Source: Anaerohalosphaera lusitana | GTDB taxonomy: Bacteria; Planctomycetota; Phycisphaerae; Sedimentisphaerales; Anaerohalosphaeraceae | Direction: 5' to 3' | DNA length: 64,000 nucleotides | Assembly: GCF_002007645.1 (NCBI RefSeq) | Contig: NZ_CP019791.1 | Location: 3,774,593-3,838,592 of the forward strand | Shown here: positions 1 to 9,340 of the stretch, piece by piece | How positions within the stretch are numbered: the first letter of the stretch is position 1 | Layout of the letters: each line of letters starts with the position of its first letter | The notes under the pieces: generated by a model | The model's database searches: none | Told to the model about the DNA's origin: nothing | The model's input: the letters and a program-made list of their open reading frames with translations, nothing else | Made by a program: the position numbers and the translations under genes

Positions 1-720
1 CCCGAGAGGATGGCATGGGCCGACCAAGCCAGCAAAGATGAGCTCGTAAAAGCTTTCGGCCCGACAGTTGCGACCGTCGCTCCGATGTTCGGACCAGGCG
101 TCGGCGAACGCGGGCGAGCGGCATTAGATAAGGCCCGGGAGGAAGACTACTATGTCCGGACATTCCAAAACATGAAAAAAAGCGAATACGGCAGTCAGGT
201 CCTCGCCGATCAGATTGGGCAGGCGGCCGCCGAAGACATTAAGCTGGTGGACAAACGTGCTGCAGCCGCAGGGCAGGCGCGTAAAACATTCGAAAACGTT
301 TTACGAAATACCCCGGGGATTGGCTATACTGAAAAAGAAATAGCTCAAAAACTCCTGGAAATAGAAAGCACGATGGGCGATAGGCCCATTGAGCCGTTTA
401 TACAGCAAGCCGAACTGATTAGAAGCCGCGTTTCTGATCCGACACTCGAAAAGAAACTGCCCGGTGGAACCGTGCCTGGTGTTTATTACACTAAGGAAGT
501 TCCTAATCCCGCCTACAACCCGGAATCAGAGAAGCGATGGGAAGACGTTCTGCGATCTCTTGAAATGCAGCAACAGGCGTATCGGGAGCAAATGGAAATA
601 CAAAAGCAGCAGCTCGAAGAGACTAAAAGCCTCAAGGAAGAGACCAAAAAGCTCAACCAGAACATGGAAAACAGCAATCAAGGCGTGCCGGTGGGCGGGT
701 CGATGGGAGGGCTGGATTAA
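1..720 (+). CDS. C-terminal part of a phage tail/virion protein (possible tape measure end), 5' partial
   Basis: The frame is open from the first base; the ATG at 10 has no usable ribosome site, so the gene probably begins upstream of the window. About 240 residues are visible. The N-terminal part is rich in Ala, Gly and charged residues. From about residue 175 a Gln/Glu/Lys-rich stretch looks like a coiled coil, and the end is Gly-rich (PVGGSMGGLD). It ends 3 bp before the next virion-type gene. A tape-measure C-terminus is suggested by its place just ahead of large distal-tail-like genes and by the helical composition; no signature motif was recognised. Confidence 0.55.
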   Translation, partial: PERMAWADQASKDELVKAFGPTVATVAPMFGPGVGERGRAALDKAREEDYYVRTFQNMKKSEYGSQVLADQIGQAAAEDIKLVDKRAAAAGQARKTFENVLRNTPGIGYTEKEIAQKLLEIESTMGDRPIEPFIQQAELIRSRVSDPTLEKKLPGGTVPGVYYTKEVPNPAYNPESEKRWEDVLRSLEMQQQAYREQMEIQKQQLEETKSLKEETKKLNQNMENSNQGVPVGGSMGGLD

Positions 721-723
721 ACA

Positions 724-1098
724 ATGAGCACGATCGGAACCATCACATTTTTGAGGATGACAGGCCCGCAGCTTCCCTCGCTGTCGACGGTGGTCGTTCC
801 GTTCCAGCGGCCCGGCGTCGCCGGTGCGGGTTTTCGCAAGGAAGCCGCTAAGGCCGACGACTACGTCCTGGAGACCGTCCAGGCGGTCGGCTCGCAGGTA
901 TCGGCAAACCAGGCGGCCAACGCCTACGCCGCCTACAAGGGTCAGCTCGTCACCGTAGTCGACGACACCGGCAAGACGACCAACGCGGTGATGGTGCTCG
1001 ATGCACGCGTGACGCGGGTCGCCCGCGTGGCCACCAGCATACCGGCGGGCACGGAGTACCTGGTCTACGGCAGGTGGTCTCTCAAGCCCACGGCATAG
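724..1098 (+). CDS. Small phage structural protein, unknown
   Basis: This 124-residue protein starts at ATG 724, three bases after the previous stop, with GGGAGGG upstream. It contains alternating hydrophobic beta-type stretches (GQLVTVVDDTGKTTNAVMV, then a stretch rich in Val, Arg and Ala), consistent with a small beta-barrel virion protein. It has no signal peptide or membrane segment. Its position between the presumed tape measure and the 938-residue protein suggests a tail-tip or connector part. The family was not recognised. Confidence 0.6.
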   Translation: MSTIGTITFLRMTGPQLPSLSTVVVPFQRPGVAGAGFRKEAAKADDYVLETVQAVGSQVSANQAANAYAAYKGQLVTVVDDTGKTTNAVMVLDARVTRVARVATSIPAGTEYLVYGRWSLKPTA

Positions 1099-1130
1099 CG
1101 GGTGGTAAAAAAAAGGAATAGCGATAAACG

Positions 1131-3947
1131 ATGGCACAGAAGAGTTATCAAAACAAACAGATACACGTCTGGATGAAGTCTCGCTGGCACGCCCAGTGGA
1201 TCGCCCGCCCGGACATCGAGCCGTTGAGCAGCGAGCAGACGGTCGCCCCGAAGGTGGGCACCGCCGAGCTGAAGATCCGATACGGCGAGGGCTTTTTCGC
1301 GCACGGTCAGTCCCTGCTCAGCGGCGACTACGCAGCCAGCCACGGCGATCAGTACGTGCAGATCATCGCCGCCGACGACGCCTACGGCACCAACCGCCAA
1401 ATATGGTTCACCGGCGTGATCCCCGCCGAGCAGTTCGACATCCTCGGCGAGAGCGGCGGCGTAAAGACCGCCGACCAGACCGTCAAGGCGTACTCGCTGG
1501 AATATCTGCTCGACACCCGCATGGAGAGCGGGCGGATCGAGACCGGCGGCGGCATCGCGGGCCCCGGCAGCGACCCCGTCGAGCTTGGCTATCTGCCCAC
1601 GTTCAACCAGCTCGCCGTCTCGGGCGAGATGATCGGCAACCGCAGCGACAAAAAGTACGAATTCACCAGCGACGTCGAGACTTATAAAACGTACATCTTC
1701 AACGCCGCCCAGGACGACAAGTGGAGCCACTACGATGTGCTCGAATACATCGTCGGCCATTTTCAAAAGTCGCCCGGGCCGCGGATCCGCCTGTGGATGC
1801 CCGCGGCGATCAAGGAGATGCTGGCGGGCATGTACTCGATGATGGATCTTTCGTCGCTGAGCCTCCGCCAGGCGGTCAACGCGATCGTCAACCGCAGCCG
1901 CGGTCTGTGCTGGTACATCTACACCGACCTCGACGCCAACGCCTGGCTGGTGGTTCGATCGATGATCGACGAGTCGATCGAGATATCCGGCGTCACCATC
2001 CCCGGCCACGCCCTCGACGACCGCAAGAACCTCGACCTGTGGCGGCAGCAGGAAAACACCCGCGTCTCGCTCACGCTCGACCAGAGCCAGCGGTACGACC
2101 GCATCACCGTACGAGGCGCGCCGATACGCGTGTGCGGAACGTGGAACGCTGTGCGAGATGATATTGTAAAGGGCTGGCCATTCGCCGTGGAACAGGCATA
2201 CGAGGATGCGGCCAAAAACACCGACGGCTACGCAGAGCTCGACGAAAAGGCAAAGGCCGAGCTCAACGACAAATTCAGGTCCGAAGACAAGTTTGCCGAC
2301 GTTTTCACCAAATTCATCGTACCCAATACCTGGGACTGGACGCTCGGCGGCTACAACGCAAATCCCAAATGGATCCCGACGCTCGAGCCCGCCCCGCATA
2401 TCGAGCCCGCGCAGAACGCCCCCTACTGGAACGCGAACAAGCGGTTTCACGACATGCTGCCGTTCAAAGAAGGAGTCGATTATTCGCAGGATCCGCCCGT
2501 CGACAACAACCCCGCCGGCACGATCGCCGAATACCGAAAACCGTTCGCGATTTGCGACCAGGGCGGCGGCGGTGTCTACGCCGACAAAATGAAGGTACCT
2601 GCCCAGGTGCGATCGCTGCCGAACCAGCTCGGATTCGAAGTCAAAACAAATCCCCAGTACCTCATGGCACGCGACAATTTTTCGCTGGCCGAACCGGGTC
2701 TCTGGGACAGCGACCTGGACACACACGGCACGAACTGGCAATGGATGACGATTACCGCCATGATCAGCACCGACCAGCGGTTCGAGGTCACCGACACGCT
2801 CACCGGAGCGACCGCCGAGAACCCGCGTACGCTTATCATCGAGGTCGATGACGCGGAATACTGGTGGATAGTTCCCGGCACCTATGTCGGCGTTGATGCC
2901 GATGGTGCTCCGGTCGAATACAACGGCAACTCCACGTTCCGCGACGACACGCAGCGGCTGATCGACGTATTGATGGCGGCAAAGGCGTGGTACGGCCGCA
3001 AGCGGCTCAAGGTCGAGATCCGCAACGATGTGCTGCAGCCGCAGGCACGCATCGCCCAGATGCTCGAACACGTCGACATCACCACCGACCACGACGCACC
3101 CGGCAGCGTGGTCACATCGATCAAGACCGACTACCGGTCCAGCAGGGTGCACTACCGCACCGACCACGTCGAGCTGGATTTCGAAAACATCCTGCAGCTC
3201 GGCGGCCGGTCCGGCTCGACACACCTGCCGAACCTCAAGGTGACCGCCCGCCGCATCAACGACATCGACAAACGGCTCGCCGCGACCAAGGCCGACATCG
3301 ACAAACGCCCGGTACGCCAGAGCCCCCCGCCACCGCCGCCCGCCGGTGCGCCCGTACGCCGGGCGAAGGTCACCGAGGCAGCGGGCACCGGCGCCACGAT
3401 CACCGCCAACCTCTACGACCTCGAAGGCAATGAGATAACCACCGGCACCGGCAGCGGAATCACCGTAAACTGCTCGCTGATCGGCGGAACCGATCTAAGC
3501 GACGTATCGCCCACGCTGGAGGCGGGCAGCATCATCTTCGTGGCACAACTCAAAAACGATACCGGCGACGCGACCTGGTACTGCGTTGACCTCTTCGGCG
3601 AAGGCGGAGGCGGAGGCGATACCACCACATGGGCGGAGGTTACTACTCAGCTCGATTACACCACGCCTCAGACCGCGTTGGGCGTTAAGCTGCTGGACAG
3701 CAGCGGCACGGCACAGGACCCGGAGATCACCATTGACAAAGTAACCAACGAGCCCGGCACGGTGCAAGATTTGCGCAACTGGATGCCGTGGTTTGTTGTC
3801 GGTCAAGCGGTGGAACTGGTCAAGCCGTCGGGCGAATCCGACTGGCATATTCCGGCGTTGATGTATGTCGGAAACAGCTCGCCTCGCACAATTGCGTGCG
3901 TAGACGAAACGGATGGTAAAATAGGCGTTGTTTGGCCGATGGTATAG
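1131..3947 (+). CDS. Large phage tail/baseplate-like protein (938 aa)
   Basis: It starts at ATG 1131 with AAAAGGAA 13-20 bases upstream. The body (residues 1 to about 720) is Trp/Tyr/Asp-rich with segments such as LEYLLDTRMESGRIE and QRYDRITVRGAPIRV, reminiscent of tail hub or tail-associated proteins. Around residues 725-740 there is a run of seven prolines (PPPPPPP-type linker) followed by a Gly/Thr-rich C-terminal region that could be a host-contact or fibre-attachment domain. The last ~100 codons (from about 3640) are visibly less GC-rich than the rest, matching the next gene. Its exact role is inferred from order and size only. Confidence 0.65.
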   Translation: MAQKSYQNKQIHVWMKSRWHAQWIARPDIEPLSSEQTVAPKVGTAELKIRYGEGFFAHGQSLLSGDYAASHGDQYVQIIAADDAYGTNRQIWFTGVIPAEQFDILGESGGVKTADQTVKAYSLEYLLDTRMESGRIETGGGIAGPGSDPVELGYLPTFNQLAVSGEMIGNRSDKKYEFTSDVETYKTYIFNAAQDDKWSHYDVLEYIVGHFQKSPGPRIRLWMPAAIKEMLAGMYSMMDLSSLSLRQAVNAIVNRSRGLCWYIYTDLDANAWLVVRSMIDESIEISGVTIPGHALDDRKNLDLWRQQENTRVSLTLDQSQRYDRITVRGAPIRVCGTWNAVRDDIVKGWPFAVEQAYEDAAKNTDGYAELDEKAKAELNDKFRSEDKFADVFTKFIVPNTWDWTLGGYNANPKWIPTLEPAPHIEPAQNAPYWNANKRFHDMLPFKEGVDYSQDPPVDNNPAGTIAEYRKPFAICDQGGGGVYADKMKVPAQVRSLPNQLGFEVKTNPQYLMARDNFSLAEPGLWDSDLDTHGTNWQWMTITAMISTDQRFEVTDTLTGATAENPRTLIIEVDDAEYWWIVPGTYVGVDADGAPVEYNGNSTFRDDTQRLIDVLMAAKAWYGRKRLKVEIRNDVLQPQARIAQMLEHVDITTDHDAPGSVVTSIKTDYRSSRVHYRTDHVELDFENILQLGGRSGSTHLPNLKVTARRINDIDKRLAATKADIDKRPVRQSPPPPPPAGAPVRRAKVTEAAGTGATITANLYDLEGNEITTGTGSGITVNCSLIGGTDLSDVSPTLEAGSIIFVAQLKNDTGDATWYCVDLFGEGGGGGDTTTWAEVTTQLDYTTPQTALGVKLLDSSGTAQDPEITIDKVTNEPGTVQDLRNWMPWFVVGQAVELVKPSGESDWHIPALMYVGNSSPRTIACVDETDGKIGVVWPMV

Positions 3948-3949
3948 GT

Positions 3950-6900
3950 ATGAGTGAGCGGTATAAATTTGAACAATTTCCGTGGGACGAGTCAGGTGTA
4001 GAATTTGACGGCAAGGCGTATAATGATTTACGTTTTCTTGTGTTCTTGATGGTGTATGGTCGATATGCAAGAAAAGATGGTCAAAACCGCCCAACTGGAA
4101 CATATTATAAAGATGTCTTGACAGGTGACCCAGCCCCAAGTTATAGTAATTATGGGATAGATATTGATAGTAAGGCAGGCGGATGGTCCTCCGACATTTT
4201 ACAGTTCTCACAAGGTGTTAGTAGAGGGAAGTTTGGTTTTTTCGGAACCATGAAAGGGGTGGACAACTCTTACACCTCTCCCGATGACGAAAACCAAACA
4301 CGATATGCATGGGAATATAGTGAGACGGGTACAAAGGCCTATGACGGTACGAGGGGGGATGTGTTTTATGCTTCAGATTCTTCCGTGCAATCTACCGCCG
4401 ATAATGATGACTACGAAGATCCTTTCGGGCCAGGCTCGGTTATTCTTTGGTATGAAGAATCCTTTTCTCACTCTTATTCGGGCGTCACTAACGGCAAGTT
4501 GATCTTGTCGTATACCAATGAGAAATATCATCAACTCCGTCCTGGCACTCCTCTCCTTCTGTCCTCCTCCAATTCGGCGTGGAATAACCGTATAGTATGG
4601 GTGTCTGGTCGATTACAAAACGGCACGGATCTAGAGGTGTCTCTGAAAGATAATCGAAACAACTCCTTGACACCTCCGTCCATGTCGGGCTCAGTCTCTT
4701 GCGACTTCGGAGGAACATGGTGGGTTCTTCGTCAATGGAAAAATGCTGGATGGTTTATACACGATTCAACCAACCCTGAGTTAAATCCCAATCGACCTCC
4801 TGCTGGTGGTGACAGAGCTATGAATTCCACTGAATGGGGAAAGGCTGTCAATACATGTTTTTATCATCATTTCGATCGTAACGCGGACAGAATAGTATGT
4901 CGATGGGATTGGGATCACGGAGGACAAACTGTTCTCCCCACAGGCAGTGCCTATAGATTCAATCAAGAAAATCCTTCACACGCTTATTTACCACAGGACG
5001 TAGACTGGCGCGAACAGACGTATCCTCGTAAGTATTATGACACCGAACGCAACGAATGGATATTCAAAGGAGCTCCCGAGATAAATGCTAAGCATATAAC
5101 TGACCCCAATACATTAGGGGCTCAACACCCTCAACTTCACAAATGGTATCAAACTGCTAGTAATGCAATATATGGTTCAGCATGGACGGATCAGTATTGG
5201 AAAGCAAGTTGGATCGGGAATACCATAACCACAGTGCATAGGTCGCCTGTAGATGCCAAAGGGGATGGCATAGAAGATAACCCAAGAGGCGATTGGGAGG
5301 ACAGTGCAAAACTTTCTTCCTTGGCTATTCAAAATTGGGTAGAACTAGCTGCCGATATGTACGGATGGTCGGAGCCGGTTGATTTAAGTTATAAGTGGAA
5401 CTGGCTGCAAGAACATTGGTCCGGAACGTGCATGCACGATGACAAAGATCCGAAGAGAACCTATGGACAAGTTTTTGGTTCGGACGGTTCGGACGGTTAT
5501 ATCTCAGGATGGGGAGCTTGGAATCCTGATAGAAACCAATACCAACAACAGTACGCAAATCTAAATGACGAGTATTGGGGCTGTCATGGCAGTGCTTTTG
5601 AATTTTTGCTTTGGAAACTAAGAGACACAACTAGTTTTCATTTTGATTTATACATAGACGATGGCGACACAGCGTGGAATCCCGAAGACCATTTGAAAGC
5701 GAATGAAGTTGTCGAGGGCGAAAATTCTTATCACGGTTGGTCCAATCCACCGGAGTACGATGAAGCTACCGTTTCTATCCGTCCAACTTTTGAATATAGT
5801 TTCGGATGTGTAAAGAATCAGCCTTGGAAAATGATTGCACACGAGCAGGTTACCGGAGTCACACCCGATCTTACCTTGCCCAGTGATACATTCGGGGATG
5901 GATCCAATACCGGAGGGGATAACTGGCCACAGCGTTGGAAAGAAGATGATAGTTCGAGCAGCGATGGAAAAACTCCTGTAAAGGATCAGTGCAGCGATGA
6001 TTTTCTAACCACCACCCCTTCGATTAGTTTCGCAGCTTCAGATAGCTGGTCGGTTACGGCAGACGGTTCTAATAAGGTTAACATTTCTGAAGCAGCTATA
6101 TCCAACGCACCCGAGGCGGGACATCAAATATGGGATGAAACGCCTACCGCCTATACCGTTATCAAAGCGGAGTACGCGGACGGTGGAGGAGTTGATCTGT
6201 ACTTTGATAAGGACATGCCTTCGGGCTCTAACACAGTTTATTATAATTCATACATATCCAGTCGCCACGGAGCAAACTACGGAGACACAAATCAAAGAGG
6301 TTTCTGGGACAACCTGCTAAACATTTTAAGAGAATGCCATGACTTGCTCCATCTTTTGAAGTTTAAGGAAATACGAGCTAGCTTAGAGAATTGGAATTAT
6401 GAATTAACCAGAATGGAGTATTGGGAGGGCTCTTCGGCTGAAGATGTGACGAATCAGTGGGAGAATTATATTCAACAAAATAGGCCCGCTGATCCTGCTG
6501 AATTCAGGGAAAAGGGTGTCAAGGACACGGGCAACTATCCCAGCACGTTTTGGATTGCAAAAGAATTTGGGTGGTCTGAAGTTGAATATTCCGATCCAAA
6601 GGAGTACTTAGGTGGCGTTACAAACCTTTGGCGAGAGCACATGTTCCGTCTTATTATAGACGAAGGCTGGCACAGCGACAGAGTCCCATTGCCGCAAAAT
6701 ACGGTTCGATGTCGATTAAAAATGCAAGCATCTGACAATGGGGATGTGCCTTATTACGACCAATATGATGACGATCCGCTGCCTTGCGGTTATATATCCC
6801 CCAAAGTAAACGTGGACGGCAAAACAACTGTTAGTCTTCCTATCGGCTCGGGTTATGACATTGTCTACCGGTATATTGACATGGAGCCGATGGGGGACGG

Positions 6901-7522
6901 GACCTATGAATATGTACGAATATACTTGGATCATCCAGTTACGGTTATTACTTGCGGGACCAATCCAGACGATGGCGTTCTATTCTCCCGTGCTCGTATC
7001 GAAGCCGATCCAAATCAAGAGTTCTTGGTTGAGTACCAATGGAATGACTATGACTTAGAAATTTGGGATAGAACCTATGAACTGCAAGATCAAAATCCGC
7101 AAGATCCTACCACTGATACTGACCCACCGCAGCCAACTGCTGGAATGTACAACACCCCTAAGATAACAGACCTGAATGCTGATTATTATAACGGTGACTA
7201 TGGTTCACCTTATTCTGATCAGACTTACGAGCCCGATTGGGTTCTTGTAATGGAAAGCTACATAATGGAGGATCGTGGCAGCCCTCCGGTTAGTTATCAA
7301 TACTCAGAAAAGTTTAATGATGGTCCCTCTCGTAGCTGGTCCACAACTATAAAATTTACACACCACTTCTTGGACAAAGACGATGTCCAGTACCAAATAG
7401 ATAATAACAACGCCCGAAGCTGGCAGTACCAAGTAAAGGCTAAGGACACAAAAGGAAACACTGTTTCATCGAATTTCTATGACGTCGATTGGACGGACTG
7501 GGATGATGCGTACAGTCCTTAG
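3950..7522 (+). CDS. Very large AT-richer virion/adhesin-like protein (about 1190 aa)
   Basis: ATG at 3950 follows the previous stop (3945-3947) by two bases; a TTG at 3932 in the same frame is an alternative start. The protein is unusually rich in Trp, Tyr, Asp and Asn, with many short aromatic-acidic segments, and has no signal peptide. The last ~130 residues (after a QPTAGMYN linker) look like an Ig/fibronectin-type beta domain. Codon and base usage differ sharply from the flanking GC-rich genes (many A/T third positions, TTA/AGA codons), which points to recent exchange of this module. By position it is a receptor-binding, fibre or spike-type protein, but the family is not recognised. Confidence 0.7.
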   Translation: MSERYKFEQFPWDESGVEFDGKAYNDLRFLVFLMVYGRYARKDGQNRPTGTYYKDVLTGDPAPSYSNYGIDIDSKAGGWSSDILQFSQGVSRGKFGFFGTMKGVDNSYTSPDDENQTRYAWEYSETGTKAYDGTRGDVFYASDSSVQSTADNDDYEDPFGPGSVILWYEESFSHSYSGVTNGKLILSYTNEKYHQLRPGTPLLLSSSNSAWNNRIVWVSGRLQNGTDLEVSLKDNRNNSLTPPSMSGSVSCDFGGTWWVLRQWKNAGWFIHDSTNPELNPNRPPAGGDRAMNSTEWGKAVNTCFYHHFDRNADRIVCRWDWDHGGQTVLPTGSAYRFNQENPSHAYLPQDVDWREQTYPRKYYDTERNEWIFKGAPEINAKHITDPNTLGAQHPQLHKWYQTASNAIYGSAWTDQYWKASWIGNTITTVHRSPVDAKGDGIEDNPRGDWEDSAKLSSLAIQNWVELAADMYGWSEPVDLSYKWNWLQEHWSGTCMHDDKDPKRTYGQVFGSDGSDGYISGWGAWNPDRNQYQQQYANLNDEYWGCHGSAFEFLLWKLRDTTSFHFDLYIDDGDTAWNPEDHLKANEVVEGENSYHGWSNPPEYDEATVSIRPTFEYSFGCVKNQPWKMIAHEQVTGVTPDLTLPSDTFGDGSNTGGDNWPQRWKEDDSSSSDGKTPVKDQCSDDFLTTTPSISFAASDSWSVTADGSNKVNISEAAISNAPEAGHQIWDETPTAYTVIKAEYADGGGVDLYFDKDMPSGSNTVYYNSYISSRHGANYGDTNQRGFWDNLLNILRECHDLLHLLKFKEIRASLENWNYELTRMEYWEGSSAEDVTNQWENYIQQNRPADPAEFREKGVKDTGNYPSTFWIAKEFGWSEVEYSDPKEYLGGVTNLWREHMFRLIIDEGWHSDRVPLPQNTVRCRLKMQASDNGDVPYYDQYDDDPLPCGYISPKVNVDGKTTVSLPIGSGYDIVYRYIDMEPMGDGTYEYVRIYLDHPVTVITCGTNPDDGVLFSRARIEADPNQEFLVEYQWNDYDLEIWDRTYELQDQNPQDPTTDTDPPQPTAGMYNTPKITDLNADYYNGDYGSPYSDQTYEPDWVLVMESYIMEDRGSPPVSYQYSEKFNDGPSRSWSTTIKFTHHFLDKDDVQYQIDNNNARSWQYQVKAKDTKGNTVSSNFYDVDWTDWDDAYSP

Positions 7523-7597
7523 TTCGAACTAGAGGCGCCTGAATGAAAGGCATGGAACGACGCATATACTTACAAACAGAAAGGCAGGTTATAGATC

Positions 7598-8608
7598 ATG
7601 GCTAAAAAATACTGGTACGGCGGCGCGACCGACCACCTCGGCGAATGGGATTATGACAACGCAGCGGGCGGATACACCGGCAGCAACTGGCGGCTGGTCG
7701 CAGACGACACCGGCTGCGCCAAGCCCGCGGCGGGCGACGAGGTGTTCATCGACAACCGCGCAGCCTACAACGACACCGACGGCAGGTACCAGGACATCGA
7801 CACCAACATCGACGCGACCGGCACCGGCACTCCCGACCTGGCAGCGGTGACGATCTCCGCCGACTACGACGGCAACATCGGAGCCGACGGCTCGTACCTA
7901 GAGCTCGAGTGCAGCGGCGACGCGGTCATCGAGGGCGAAGGCAGCGTCTATCTAAAGGTCTCGGCTGGCACCGGCGTCAACGCCGACGTCGACAGGCTCG
8001 TCGTCAATAAGGCACAGGGCACGCTCTATCTCTCCGGTGCGGAGAACGACGGCTCAAACGTCGCCAAATTCGCCGAGATACTCGCGATCTCGGGCACCCT
8101 CAGCATCGCCGACAGCACAGCGGTCGACAAACTCACCAGCTTCGAGGCGGCGACCATCTCGGCGGGCAGCGGCTGCAAAGACGTTCTCAACGGCACACTT
8201 GCCGACCTGATCATCGTCGGCGGCACCGTCACCTGGAACTCGCCCATCGACACCGTCGACATCTTCGGCGGGATGCTGCGCTGGGGATCCGACGGCGACA
8301 CCGCCACCGGCCTTGACTGCAACCTCGCCAATATCTACCCGGCGGGCAGGCTGATATGGCAGACCGCGGACACGGACGTGAGCATCCTCAAAAAGTTCGT
8401 CTGCTGCGGCGGCACCCTCGACGCTCAGCAGCCGACCAACAGCCAGTATCGCAAGCAGATCGGCAGCGGTGCATCCGAGGTCTCCGAGGCGTGGTACAAT
8501 TCCAACCTCCGCCTTGCCGCCCGCACGCTGTCGCTGGCAAGCGGATCGAGCATCAAAAACTACGGAGCACGCATCACCGCCCCGGCGGGCGATTCGATCA
8601 GCTTCTGA
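7598..8608 (+). CDS. Beta-helix-like phage structural protein (336 aa)
   Basis: It starts at ATG 7598 with AAGGCAGG upstream. The sequence is Gly/Asp/Ala/Thr-rich with regular short beta repeats (for example LYLSGAENDGSNVAKFAEI, then GTLSIADSTAVDKLTSFEA), as expected of a parallel beta-helix or stacked-repeat fibre. The N-terminus (KKYWYGGATDHLGEWDYD) resembles the start of proteins that carry a compact capping domain before such a repeat. GC-rich codon use returns here, unlike the preceding gene. It closes the structural operon just before a strong terminator. Tail fibre or capsid decoration are both possible. Confidence 0.65.
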   Translation: MAKKYWYGGATDHLGEWDYDNAAGGYTGSNWRLVADDTGCAKPAAGDEVFIDNRAAYNDTDGRYQDIDTNIDATGTGTPDLAAVTISADYDGNIGADGSYLELECSGDAVIEGEGSVYLKVSAGTGVNADVDRLVVNKAQGTLYLSGAENDGSNVAKFAEILAISGTLSIADSTAVDKLTSFEAATISAGSGCKDVLNGTLADLIIVGGTVTWNSPIDTVDIFGGMLRWGSDGDTATGLDCNLANIYPAGRLIWQTADTDVSILKKFVCCGGTLDAQQPTNSQYRKQIGSGASEVSEAWYNSNLRLAARTLSLASGSSIKNYGARITAPAGDSISF

Positions 8609-8648
8609 ACCGGCTGAAGCACTAAAAAGAGCCCACCACTTTGCCCCC

Positions 8649-8693
8649 GCCCGGCGGCAGGCCGACACAACGGCCCCGCCGGGCACTTTTTTT
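8649..8693 (+). terminator. Rho-independent terminator ending the structural operon
   Basis: A perfect 9-bp stem, GCCCGGCGG (8649-8657) with CCGCCGGGC (8676-8684), is followed by A-C and then seven T residues. It lies 41 bp after the stop of the 336-residue gene and separates virion genes from the control region. Confidence 0.85.
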
Positions 8694-8708
8694 GCCCTTT
8701 TGAAAAAT

Positions 8709-8761
8709 TACTGCAAAAACGCAGTATTTCCTTTTGACTTACTGCGAATATGCAGTATACT
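8709..8761 (+). promoter_or_regulatory. Promoter with two identical-arm operators (TACTGC-N6-GCAGTA)
   Basis: Two 18-bp palindromes share the arms TACTGC/GCAGTA: 8709-8726 and 8740-8757, with centres 31 bp apart (about three helical turns). A sigma70-type promoter is superimposed: TTGACT at 8734-8739 and TATACT at 8756-8761 with 16-bp spacing, so the second palindrome fills the spacer exactly. A dimeric repressor bound there would block polymerase. The promoter reads toward the gene at 8818. The XRE-type HTH protein at 9903-10322, third gene of the same run, is the obvious candidate ligand; that assignment is inference. Confidence 0.8.
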
Positions 8762-8817
8762 ATTTAATAGAGTTGGTGATAACAAGTTAATAATCAAAAA
8801 AACGAAAGGGCAAAACG

Positions 8818-9279
8818 ATGACGACTTATGAAACACTCACAAAAGCACGCGAAGCAGCAAAAACCATTGACGGGGCAAGAATGGTAATCGAGATAGATCA
8901 CGCCGCCGAAGGCAGATGCTACATCGTCACAAAGTGCAACCTCAAGATGCTCCGCAACGCACTGAGCCGCAAGCCGATGGCCGAGATCGACCGTGTTGTC
9001 GACGAGCACTGCATCACAGAGCCGACTGAGCCGAGCGAAACCGAAAAGCTGCTCGCAAAAAGGGCGAGCCTGGTATCTCGCAGCTACAGCAGTGCACACC
9101 CCGCATCAGCCGCCTACGCTGCCGCAATGCAGGCAGCAAAGGACCTTGAGGCATTCGACGCCGATAACCCCGAGATAGCAGCACAGGCAAAGCAGCAGGC
9201 CGCAGAAGCCGCAGCCGACCGCCAGGCACGCATCGAGAGCAGTGATCGCTGCCGTCGCATCCGCAATCTGGCAGACTAA
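8818..9279 (+). CDS. Hypothetical protein, Ala-rich helical (153 aa)
   Basis: It starts at ATG 8818 with AAAGGG 8-13 bases upstream and is the first gene behind the operator-controlled promoter. An N-terminal ~60-residue alpha/beta-looking section (ARMVIEIDHAAEGRCYIVTK) is followed by a long Ala/Gln/Glu-rich helical tail (residues 85-150). No catalytic motif, membrane segment or signal is visible. As the first gene of an early-type phage operon it may be a regulatory or host-takeover protein; no family was recognised. Confidence 0.65.
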   Translation: MTTYETLTKAREAAKTIDGARMVIEIDHAAEGRCYIVTKCNLKMLRNALSRKPMAEIDRVVDEHCITEPTEPSETEKLLAKRASLVSRSYSSAHPASAAYAAAMQAAKDLEAFDADNPEIAAQAKQQAAEAAADRQARIESSDRCRRIRNLAD

Positions 9280-9289
9280 CCAACCAACC

Positions 9290-9307
9290 GCCCCGCCTCG
9301 GCGGGGC
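9290..9307 (+). other. GC-rich hairpin between two phage genes
   Basis: GCCCCGC and GCGGGGC flank a CTCG tetraloop-like tip, 10 bp after the stop of the previous gene and 34 bp before the next start. No T-run follows, so it is not a standard intrinsic terminator. It may stabilise or separate the two messages. Confidence 0.5.
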
Positions 9308-9340
9308 ATGCTTAAAACCCCAAAAACAGGAGGTAGCAAA

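Noticed and set aside
1065-3224. 719-codon minus-strand frame opposite the 938-residue phage gene
   Set aside because: It is the antisense shadow of a GC-rich gene: low-complexity Val/Gly/Arg composition, no ribosome site, no domain pattern.
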